64,000 nucleotides of DNA from an uncultured Flavobacteriaceae bacterium. Its GTDB lineage: Bacteria > Bacteroidota > Bacteroidia > Flavobacteriales > Flavobacteriaceae. Shown here piece by piece: positions 9,921-17,540 of the stretch (position 1 is its first letter; each line of letters opens with the position of its first letter). A program made the translations under genes and the position numbers. Location: assembly GCA_937929935.1 (NCBI GenBank), contig CALFUL010000014.1, positions 102,126-166,125 of the forward strand. Reading direction: 5' to 3'. The notes beneath the pieces are model-generated. The model made no database searches and was not told the DNA's origin. It worked only from the letters and a program-made list of their open reading frames with translations.

Positions 9921-9967
9921 GGTTTAATTAAGTACTTTCAAAAAATCGAAATACTAACCCCTTTACT

Positions 9968-10192
9968 ATGAAACTGAATTTATTGTCATGTGATGCTATT
10001 AGACCTGATCGTAGAGCAATAGCTGCGTGTATTACAGAAATCTCGTCACAGGCAAATCAATCACTTTCAAATGAACTTACCGCGATTCTCTTAGATGGCG
10101 ATGCTATTGATATTGAAGTAGAAGATAAAAACACTGCCACTGCACTCAGAGCTTTACGAAAACTGAGTATTGATTATGAAATTGTAGAATAA
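9968..10192 (+). CDS. Small hypothetical protein
   Basis: 74 residues, predicted soluble, beginning MKLNLLSCDAIRPDRRAIAAC and ending in an alpha/beta-looking segment ALRALRKLSIDYEIVE. It starts 47 bp after the DUF1569 gene on the same strand. No family is recognised. The even hydrophobic pattern and the acidic IDIEVEDKN segment look coding rather than random. Its size and charged alternation suggest a small alpha/beta domain. It may belong to the antiporter operon. Confidence 0.6.
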   Translation: MKLNLLSCDAIRPDRRAIAACITEISSQANQSLSNELTAILLDGDAIDIEVEDKNTATALRALRKLSIDYEIVE

Positions 10193-10299
10193 CAAAAAAC
10201 TCATCTTTAAACTAATATTTTTATTCTTTGTTAACCCACATAGCCTCACTTCTACTACGCTCTGCGCAGACTTATCTTCATAACATATCAGAGAAAAGA

Positions 10300-10329
10300 A
10301 AATCCTAACATCAAATGATGTTAGGATTT
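10300..10329 (-). terminator. Terminator downstream of tRNA-Gln
   Basis: A perfect 14-bp inverted repeat AAATCCTAACATCA / TGATGTTAGGATTT with a two-base centre, immediately after the tRNA 3' end on the minus strand, followed there by a pyrimidine-rich TTTCTTTTCTC tract. Confidence 0.65.
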
Positions 10330-10340
10330 CGATAATTATG

Positions 10341-10412
10341 TTGGCCCACAAGGACTCGAACCTTGAATGTCGGTACCAAAAACCGGTGTGTTACCAATTA
10401 CACCATGGGCCA
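10341..10412 (-). tRNA. tRNA-Gln (anticodon UUG)
   Basis: 72 nt on the minus strand. Acceptor stem TGGCCCA / TGGGCCA with discriminator A; D-arm GTGT...ACAC with GG in the loop; anticodon stem-loop CCGGT TTTTGGT ACCGA giving anticodon TTG (the outermost stem pair is C-A); T-arm contains GGTTCGAGTCC. The 3' CCA is not encoded. The layout is close to E. coli tRNA-Gln. Confidence 0.95.
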
Positions 10413-10652
10413 ATCTCTAGAAGCTAAAACACTGAAATTAATTCAGCGTATACAAGTTCAGCTTTCGAGCGTGCAAATTTAATACAAACTTTGGTTTGCG
10501 CAAACATTTTTTCAATACAAATATTTAAGAATGCACTCGCCACCCTTTAGAGGGGGCTAGAGAGATGACTTTTACCTGTTAAAGGTTATTAAATATCTGT
10601 ACGCATATCTATATTTATTCCTAAATTCGCTCATCGGTTAACAATTCACTAC

Positions 10653-13600
10653 ATGTTTTCAAAAAATTTCGAAAAATGGGACTCCATCTTAGGATGGGTC
10701 GTTTTTTTTATTGCCTTAGTAACGTACTTCATAACAGTAGAACCCACAAGTAGTTTTTGGGATGCAGGCGAATACATTGCTACATCTTCAAAATTACAAG
10801 TTGGCCACCCGCCAGGAGCTCCTTTATTACAAATGATAGGTGCATTTTTTGCCATGTTCGCCTTTGCTGACGATCAAGTTGCACGAATGGTCAATTTTGT
10901 TTCTGGTGCTTCAAGTGCCTTTACCATTCTTTTCATGTTTTGGACGATTACAAACCTTACCCGAAAACTAATTTCAAAAGCAGAACCATTAACAAACAGT
11001 AAAGCAATTGCTGTTTTAGGTAGTGGCTTAGTGGGTAGTCTTGCTTTTACCTATTCTGATAGTTTCTGGTTCAACGCCGTTGAAACTGAAGTGTATTCAA
11101 TGGCAAGTATGATTATGGCTTTGCTTCTTTGGATGGGACTTAAATGGACAGACAGTCTTGATAACACTCGTGGTAATCGATGGCTGATTTTAATTTCATT
11201 TGTAGTTGGTTTAACCTTTGGTATTCAATTTATGGGCTTTTTAGCCATACCGTCAATTGGCTTACTTTACTACTTTAAAACCTACAAAGAAACTACAGTT
11301 TCAAACTTTTTAATCGCTAATGTGGCAGTGATTGCTGTGTTAATGTTGGTGTACAAGTTCTCATTAACCTATGTATTGCAACTCTTTGGCTGGGGCGAGG
11401 TATTTTTTGTGAATAATGTGGGCTTACCATTCAATTCAGGATCCATTATTATAGGCCTTTTATTCATTGCAAGTTTTTACTTCGGACTCAGTTATACTAG
11501 AAAAAACAATTATCTAACAGCAAATACCATTGTGCTCTGTATGATGTTTTTATTCTTAGGTTTTTCTTCATGGATCATGTTACCTATACGTGCCAATGCG
11601 CAAGTGGTCATCAATGAAAACAACCCAGAAGATGCAAGAGCGCTCTTAGCATATTACAATCGTGAGCAATACCCAGGCGTTGACAGCCCTGTTTACGGCG
11701 CTTATTATTCTGATTTGTTTGCTCCTCAAGGCAAAAACAAAGATGACAAGCCCAAGTATGAGCGTGATGAAGAACTAGGCAAATATGTCATTGTCAATTA
11801 TTACAAAGATGCTACACCAAGTGCACATGAAGATCATGTAGGGCTACTACCGCGTATGTGGAGCACACAACATGCTGAAAATTACATGAAGTATTACGGC
11901 AGGTTAAAATTGAAAATGAAAAAGCGTAATTCAGAACTTCAAGAAACTTTAGAAAAAGTAGATGAAGCCTATGAAAGTGGCGATTTAGATGAGGCTGATT
12001 ATATCAATTTTATCAAAAGAATTAATGAAGATGAAGACTATGTTGAAGTGCTACCACCTACATTGTGGGACAACATTGTTTACATGGTTGATTTTCAATT
12101 TGGATACATGTACTGGCGTTATTTTATGTGGAATTTTACAGGAAGACAAAATGATGTTCAGGGCAGAATGAACAATAACGGAAATTGGATTAGTGGTATC
12201 AATTTTATTGACAGTATACGCCTAGGTAGTCAAGATAATTTACCTAGTGATGTTGAAAATAACAAAGGTCGAAACACCTATTACTTCTTACCATTACTCT
12301 TAGGTATCATTGGTTTGGTCTTTCAAATTTCTAAAAACCCCAAGCAGTTTTGGGTGCTTTTAGTGTTCTTTCTTTTTACAGGTCTCGCTATTCAGTTTTA
12401 TACAAATCCGTATATATTTCAACCCCGTGAACGCGACTATTCTTTAGTAGGTTCTTTCTATATTTTTGCACTTTGGATTGGCCTAGGTGTTTATGGCATA
12501 TTTGATGGTTTACAGAAACTAATTACGCCTAAAATTTTAGCGCCAGCAATTACCATTGTTTGCTTACTTGCAGTACCTGCATTGATGGGCTTTCAAAATT
12601 GGGATGACCATGATCGATCAAATCGTTTTACAGCAAAGTCTACCGCAAAAGCCTATTTAGACTCCTGCCAAAAAGATACCGGTGCTATTTTGTTTACCAT
12701 TGGTGACAATGACACTTTTCCGCTTTGGTATACTCAAGAAGTTGAAAATTATCGAACTGATGTGCGTGTAGTATGTACCAGTCTTTTTGAGACTGATTGG
12801 TACATAGACCAAATGAAGCGCCAAGCATACTCTAGTGAACCTATACCCTCGCAAATAGAACACAAGAAATACCGCTGGGGATCACGTGATATTTTATACC
12901 ACCAAAATGCTGATGGTTTATTCAATAGAGCTGTTTCAAAAAGTAGATGGAGCATACAAGATTTCATTAATTGGATCGATGATGACAAGCCCGAGACCAA
13001 ACTGAAATACTACTTTCAAAAAGCAGGTGTTGACCCTAATGCATATTCAGAAAATGTTCAAAATATTGTGTATTATCCGACCACTCATTTGAGAATTCCT
13101 GTAAACAAAGAGAATGTATTAAAAACCGGATTGGTAAAAGAGAAAGATGCCGATTTAATTGTTGACTACATTGATATTGATTTGCCATCAAGTGCTATTA
13201 CTAAGAAAAGCATGATGATGCTTGATATTTTAGCTAATAATGACTGGGAGCGTCCTATTTACTTTTCAGGCGGTAGTTTTGATGACGCTGAATTTATATG
13301 GATGAAAGATTACCTGCAATTAGATGGTTTGGTATACAAATTAGTTCCTATTAAAACAGAAAGAGAAAGCGGTTTTGAAATGGGACGCATTGATACCGAT
13401 TTAATGTATGACATTGTTAAAAGTTGGGATTGGGGTAATTCAAGTGACACAAGTATCTATCATGATACGCAAACAAGAATTCAAGCCGTTACTTATAGAA
13501 GTAACCTTGCTCGTTTAACTGAAAAACTAATTGAAGAAAATAAAATAGAAAAGGCAAAAGAAATAATTGAAGTCGCCTTAACCAATATGCCAATTGATGA

Positions 13601-14033
13601 ATTTGGTTTTTATTCTCTTGTTGAACCTTATATTGATGGATATTATCAAGTTGGTGAAACCACAAAAGCACGTGAATTATACCTTCGTTTACGAACCAAG
13701 TACCATGAAAATTTAGATTACTACAATGACTTACCTATTGAAGAAAAAGTTAGTCAAGGACAAAATATCTTAAGTGATATGGAATCTTACAATCGTATTG
13801 TTGATATTTTAGTCATCAATAAAGATCGTGAATGGGCTGAAAAAGAAACGCTCATTTTTAATGAGTATTTTGATAAATTTTACGGTGACCAGTTTGAAAA
13901 CCCTAGAGATATTCCGTTAGAATCTGACCCAGACTTGAATGACGTTTTACCACTAAATGATAGCATAGAATTAGATACCACTAACAATGCGGCTGACATC
14001 TCTGAAGTTGTGCCAGACAGTACTGCTAACTAA
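10653..14033 (+). CDS. GT117 (DUF2723) membrane glycosyltransferase, protein O-mannosyltransferase-like
   Basis: 1126 residues. About a dozen membrane helices fill the N-terminal 300 residues and a second block near 540-650. The first periplasmic loop has the family signature SSFWDAGEYIATSSK followed by VGHPPGAPL; ETEVYSMASMI is a second conserved segment. The C-terminal third is soluble, with TPR-like helices near 950-1040 (KIEKAKEIIEVALTNMP, TTKARELYLRLR). The DUF2723/GT117 family includes human TMEM260, a protein O-mannosyltransferase, and in Bacteroidota it is thought to use a polyprenyl-linked sugar donor on the periplasmic side. Target proteins are unknown. Single transcription unit, convergent with the thioredoxin gene 8 bp away. 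Confidence 0.85.
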   Translation: MFSKNFEKWDSILGWVVFFIALVTYFITVEPTSSFWDAGEYIATSSKLQVGHPPGAPLLQMIGAFFAMFAFADDQVARMVNFVSGASSAFTILFMFWTITNLTRKLISKAEPLTNSKAIAVLGSGLVGSLAFTYSDSFWFNAVETEVYSMASMIMALLLWMGLKWTDSLDNTRGNRWLILISFVVGLTFGIQFMGFLAIPSIGLLYYFKTYKETTVSNFLIANVAVIAVLMLVYKFSLTYVLQLFGWGEVFFVNNVGLPFNSGSIIIGLLFIASFYFGLSYTRKNNYLTANTIVLCMMFLFLGFSSWIMLPIRANAQVVINENNPEDARALLAYYNREQYPGVDSPVYGAYYSDLFAPQGKNKDDKPKYERDEELGKYVIVNYYKDATPSAHEDHVGLLPRMWSTQHAENYMKYYGRLKLKMKKRNSELQETLEKVDEAYESGDLDEADYINFIKRINEDEDYVEVLPPTLWDNIVYMVDFQFGYMYWRYFMWNFTGRQNDVQGRMNNNGNWISGINFIDSIRLGSQDNLPSDVENNKGRNTYYFLPLLLGIIGLVFQISKNPKQFWVLLVFFLFTGLAIQFYTNPYIFQPRERDYSLVGSFYIFALWIGLGVYGIFDGLQKLITPKILAPAITIVCLLAVPALMGFQNWDDHDRSNRFTAKSTAKAYLDSCQKDTGAILFTIGDNDTFPLWYTQEVENYRTDVRVVCTSLFETDWYIDQMKRQAYSSEPIPSQIEHKKYRWGSRDILYHQNADGLFNRAVSKSRWSIQDFINWIDDDKPETKLKYYFQKAGVDPNAYSENVQNIVYYPTTHLRIPVNKENVLKTGLVKEKDADLIVDYIDIDLPSSAITKKSMMMLDILANNDWERPIYFSGGSFDDAEFIWMKDYLQLDGLVYKLVPIKTERESGFEMGRIDTDLMYDIVKSWDWGNSSDTSIYHDTQTRIQAVTYRSNLARLTEKLIEENKIEKAKEIIEVALTNMPIDEFGFYSLVEPYIDGYYQVGETTKARELYLRLRTKYHENLDYYNDLPIEEKVSQGQNILSDMESYNRIVDILVINKDREWAEKETLIFNEYFDKFYGDQFENPRDIPLESDPDLNDVLPLNDSIELDTTNNAADISEVVPDSTAN

Positions 14034-14041
14034 AGAAAATT

Positions 14042-14338
14042 CTAAACGTACTCGTTTAAAATACCAATAAGCGTATTTGCATCTTGTTCGCCACTTTGGC
14101 GCCATACCATTTCGCCTTTTTTGTAGATCATCAGCGTAGGTAAACCTTTAACACGAAGGGCTTGAGATAGTTCTTTATTTTTATCAACATCAATTTTAAT
14201 CACCTTACCCTTATCACCTAGAGCGGCTGCAACATCACGAAGAACCGGATGCATTGCTGTTGATTGATCATTCCATTCTGCATAGAAATCTAACAAAACC
14301 GGTACTTTCAAATCAATAAGTTCACCAAATTTCGACAT
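14042..14338 (-). CDS. Thioredoxin-fold protein lacking the catalytic cysteines
   Basis: 98 residues from the ATG at 14336-14338; an upstream TTG (14344) is less likely. The thioredoxin pattern is clear: VPVLLDFYAEW at the first strand and helix, KVIKIDVDKN, and the cis-proline segment VKGLPTLMIYKKGE. The active site that should read WCxxC is WNDQS (residues 22-26), and no cysteine occurs anywhere in the protein. It therefore cannot do dithiol exchange and may act as a binding or chaperone-like thioredoxin fold. There is no signal peptide, so it is cytoplasmic. A CAAATGTA (plus strand, 14361-14368) is a good -7 box. Confidence 0.85.
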   Translation of the reverse strand: MSKFGELIDLKVPVLLDFYAEWNDQSTAMHPVLRDVAAALGDKGKVIKIDVDKNKELSQALRVKGLPTLMIYKKGEMVWRQSGEQDANTLIGILNEYV

Positions 14339-14426
14339 ACTCAATTAAGTAATTTAAGTCCAAATGTAATAAAAATTGTTAAATCTAAAATAGAAACAGC
14401 CGTTTTATGGGCCACTATAACCAATT

Positions 14427-15677
14427 TTAAGCTACTTTCTTCTTTAAGGTAATTACTGAAATCTCTGGCCAAATTCCAAAACGGCCAGGGTAACCAATAA
14501 ACCCAAATCCACGATTCACATTGATGAATTGTCCTTTTTCTTTATAAATACCCGCCCATTGCTTGTATCGCCATTTGACCGGACTCCATTTAAACCAACC
14601 TGGTATTTCAACACCAAACTGCATACCATGGGTATGACCACTTAGGGTTAAATGATAGTGATAGTTATCAGGTATTACCTCTTCTTCCCAATGACTGGGG
14701 TCATGACTCATTAAAACCTTAAAATCATTTTGATCTACAAGCTTCTTTGCTTTTTGAAGATCACCTGCTTTTTTAAATCCGCCTTTACCCCAATTTTCAA
14801 CCCCAACCAAAGCAATGCGTTGACCATCCTTCTCAATAAATCGACTTTCATTCAAGAGCAAATCAAAACCCATTTCTTTTTGAATATTTATAAGACGTTT
14901 TAGATTCTCTTTTTTGAGTATATCATTTTGGGTTTGGTCTTCATGCCACTGCTTGTAATCGCCATAATCATGGTTTCCTAAAACAGAATATTTACCGTCT
15001 TTTGCCTCTAGCCTTGAAAAAATATCAGCATAAGGTTCCATTTCAGTGGCTTCATTATTTACCATGTCACCTGTAAATAAAAGCATATCACTTTTCTGCT
15101 TATTAATTAAATCAATACCATAGGCTACCTTTTTTGCATTATCAAAACTACCGCTATGTACATCTGAAATTTGCGTGATTTGGTAGCCATCAAAAGCATC
15201 AGGCAAGTCATCAAACTCTAACGTATACTTTAAAACTTTATAGTTGTATTTACCTTTATACATTCCGTATAACAAAGCACCAAAAGGTAAAGCAGCTATA
15301 CCTAAGGCAATGCTACTAATAAACTTCCGTCGTGAAGGCATAAGGTCAGTCTCGACCACTGCTCTAGAACCAAATAATTTATTGACAATGTAAACGCCTA
15401 TTCTGTAGATATCTTCAAAAAACAATGCAATACTCAACACCATTGCCAATGATAGAAAAGCAAGCACAATACCTGCTGATACTGCCGTTGAAGTGCGCAT
15501 GGCACTACCCGGCATATAGGTAGAAATTTTGAATATAAAATATCCAAAAGCAGCTAAAAACAAAGTGATATAAGCGATATAAACCCATTGATTTTTAAAG
15601 ATGGTTTTTATGGCTTGAAAACCGTAAAAAGCAAAAACCAAATAAAAAATTGTAATTACTATTACAAATCTAGACAT
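14427..15677 (-). CDS. Membrane-anchored metallophosphoesterase (YkuE/YaeI-like)
   Basis: 416 residues with four or five membrane helices in the first 145 residues (including one after the RRKFI motif near 116). A calcineurin-like phosphoesterase domain follows (about 160-416). Metal-binding motifs are in order: QISDVHSG, FTGDMVNN, LGNHDYG, MSHDPSHW and LSGHTHG. Relatives include YkuE and YaeI (LpxG-like) enzymes that cleave phosphate esters, some in lipid A or undecaprenyl metabolism; the substrate here is not known. The catalytic domain probably faces the periplasm. It is 56 bp downstream of cutC on the same strand, so the two may be cotranscribed. Confidence 0.85.
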   Translation of the reverse strand: MSRFVIVITIFYLVFAFYGFQAIKTIFKNQWVYIAYITLFLAAFGYFIFKISTYMPGSAMRTSTAVSAGIVLAFLSLAMVLSIALFFEDIYRIGVYIVNKLFGSRAVVETDLMPSRRKFISSIALGIAALPFGALLYGMYKGKYNYKVLKYTLEFDDLPDAFDGYQITQISDVHSGSFDNAKKVAYGIDLINKQKSDMLLFTGDMVNNEATEMEPYADIFSRLEAKDGKYSVLGNHDYGDYKQWHEDQTQNDILKKENLKRLINIQKEMGFDLLLNESRFIEKDGQRIALVGVENWGKGGFKKAGDLQKAKKLVDQNDFKVLMSHDPSHWEEEVIPDNYHYHLTLSGHTHGMQFGVEIPGWFKWSPVKWRYKQWAGIYKEKGQFINVNRGFGFIGYPGRFGIWPEISVITLKKKVA

Positions 15678-15732
15678 AAGATATTTTTTGTAAAGATATT
15701 TTGAAGTTTCAAAGTTGCTAAGAAATTATCTT

Positions 15733-16455
15733 TTATTTCACTTTCTTAACAACTTCTTTCAAAAGGTCAAGATTTGATTGTGGTATAGCACTATCTGAAA
15801 GCATATTTGTACTGATCATACTCAGCTTAGGTTGGTATTTTAATTTTTGATTCATTTTGACGCCTGATAAATGAATTGTGTCAAAACCATTTTCTTTAAA
15901 GTGATGCACGTTAAAAGCATTTATACCAGAGCCTGGCATAATCGTTAGTTTTTGAGCTTTCTCATTCAACGAAATCAGCAACCCTAAACCATTAACTGCT
16001 TGTGTTTGTTGACCAGAGGTGAGAAGCGTATCAACACCCATTTGTTCTAATTTTTGAAGTGTATCAAGCGGGTTTTGAACCCAATCAAAAGCGCGATGAA
16101 AAGTAAATTTTAAATTTTTGCCCGTGTTTAATAATGTTTCAGTCAGTTGATAATCAAGCTCAAAATCATGTTGTAAAACCCCAGAAACCACACCGTCAAA
16201 CCCTATTTCAGCGCAGAGTTTTATGTTTCTTTTCATGATGTCAAACTCGGCATCTGAATACGTAAAATCGCCAGATCGAGGCCGAATCAACACACGAACA
16301 GGAATTGAAATTTTAGCTGCAACAGCTTTCATAAGTCCGTAAGAAGGCGTAATGCCACCCACCGCTAGTTCAGAACAAAGCTCTATTCTATCAGCCCCAG
16401 CTTTTTCAGCATTTACGGCAGATTCTAAAGAATTAGCACAAACTTCTACTCGCAT
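15733..16455 (-). CDS. cutC: CutC family protein
   Basis: 240 residues forming a TIM-barrel of the CutC family. Visible signatures are VEVCANSLESAVNAEKAGADRIELCSEL at the N-terminus, TPSYGLM, VRVLIRPRSGDF, TFHRAFDW and LLTSGQQTQAVNGL. CutC was first linked to copper tolerance in E. coli, but a direct copper role is doubtful and its reaction is unknown. Cytoplasmic. Divergent from the asparaginase gene with a 41-bp gap, so the two promoters must overlap. Metallophosphoesterase gene follows. Confidence 0.92.
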   Translation of the reverse strand: MRVEVCANSLESAVNAEKAGADRIELCSELAVGGITPSYGLMKAVAAKISIPVRVLIRPRSGDFTYSDAEFDIMKRNIKLCAEIGFDGVVSGVLQHDFELDYQLTETLLNTGKNLKFTFHRAFDWVQNPLDTLQKLEQMGVDTLLTSGQQTQAVNGLGLLISLNEKAQKLTIMPGSGINAFNVHHFKENGFDTIHLSGVKMNQKLKYQPKLSMISTNMLSDSAIPQSNLDLLKEVVKKVK

Positions 16456-16496
16456 TTTACCTATATTTAGTTCTCTAAATTAAACAACCATAACCG

Positions 16497-17483
16497 ATGC
16501 AAAGAAGAAAATTTCTAAAAAATTCAACAACAGCTGCTGCAGCGGTTATTAGCGTTCCTTTTATCAATTCTTGTCAAGAAGAAGTAACAATACCAAAAAA
16601 ATTGGCTAAAACAATCAGACCCATTGCCATTTGTACCTGGAATTTTGAGAATGCAACGGCAAAGGCATGGCAAGTTTTAAAAGAAGGGGGCAGTTCATTA
16701 GATGCCGTACAACAAGGTGCTATGATTGAAGAGGCTGATGTGAACAATCAAACCGTTGGAGTTGGCGGTAGACCAGATCGTGATGGCAATGTTACTTTAG
16801 ATGCTTGTATTATGGACAAAGACGGTAATTGTGGCGCAGTTCTGGCTATGCAGAATATTGCTAGTCCAGTTTCAGTAGCCCGCAAGGTGATGGAAGAAAC
16901 TCCGCATGTGATGTTGGCAGGAAAAGGCGCTGAAAAATTTGCCTATGAACAAGGTTTTGAGAAAACCAATCTTTTAACTGAGCAATCAAAAAAAGAATGG
17001 CTTGAATGGAAAAAAACGTCACAATATAAACCCATAATTAACATAGAAAACCACGATACCATTGGCATTTTAGCCATTGACAAAAAAGGCGATATTTCAG
17101 GAGCATGTACCACTAGCGGTATGGGGTATAAATATGCAGGGCGCGTTGGCGATTCGCCAATAATTGGCGCTGGATTATTTGTTGACAATGAAATTGGTGC
17201 AGCCACGGCAACTGGGGTTGGCGAAGAAGTAGTGCGCACAGTAGGTAGTTTTCTAATTGTTGAATTGATGCGCCAAGGCAAGTCACCTCAAGAAGCATGT
17301 GAAGAGGGCGTCAAAAGAATTATGGCAAAAAACAAAGACCGAACTGATTTTCAAATAGGGTTTATCGCTATAAATAAAAATGGCGAGACAGGTGGCTATT
17401 GTATTCAACCTGGGTTTACCTATCGCACCTATTCTGAAGAGGGGCATATTGATAATTCTTCAATGAGTTTTTTAAAGGGATAA
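16497..17483 (+). CDS. N4-(beta-N-acetylglucosaminyl)-L-asparaginase, lipoprotein form
   Basis: 328 residues. The N-terminus MQRRKFLKNSTTAAAA with a cysteine at about 26 (FINSCQEE) looks like a Tat-type signal with a lipobox, so the enzyme is probably exported and lipid-anchored. It is a glycosylasparaginase of the Ntn-hydrolase family: the precursor should cut itself before the threonine in NHDTIGILAID, which becomes the nucleophile. DGNVTLDACIMD and GRVGDSPIIGAGLFVD are further conserved parts. The enzyme cleaves the GlcNAc-asparagine bond of N-glycans, as in Elizabethkingia. It may work on environmental glycopeptides. Divergent from cutC. Confidence 0.92.
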   Translation: MQRRKFLKNSTTAAAAVISVPFINSCQEEVTIPKKLAKTIRPIAICTWNFENATAKAWQVLKEGGSSLDAVQQGAMIEEADVNNQTVGVGGRPDRDGNVTLDACIMDKDGNCGAVLAMQNIASPVSVARKVMEETPHVMLAGKGAEKFAYEQGFEKTNLLTEQSKKEWLEWKKTSQYKPIINIENHDTIGILAIDKKGDISGACTTSGMGYKYAGRVGDSPIIGAGLFVDNEIGAATATGVGEEVVRTVGSFLIVELMRQGKSPQEACEEGVKRIMAKNKDRTDFQIGFIAINKNGETGGYCIQPGFTYRTYSEEGHIDNSSMSFLKG

Positions 17484-17540
17484 TAAAGTATTTAAAGCAG
17501 ATAATCTTTGTAGATTTAGCCTCTTAATTTTTTTCCACAA

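Noticed and set aside
10261..10270. TCTGCGCAGA palindrome as an operator
   Set aside because: A single 10-bp palindrome between convergent units, with no gene start nearby.
10536..10575. Imperfect CCCTTT...AGGGGG repeat between tRNA-Gln and the GT117 gene
   Set aside because: Looks like a short degraded inverted repeat; too short and unpaired to call an element.
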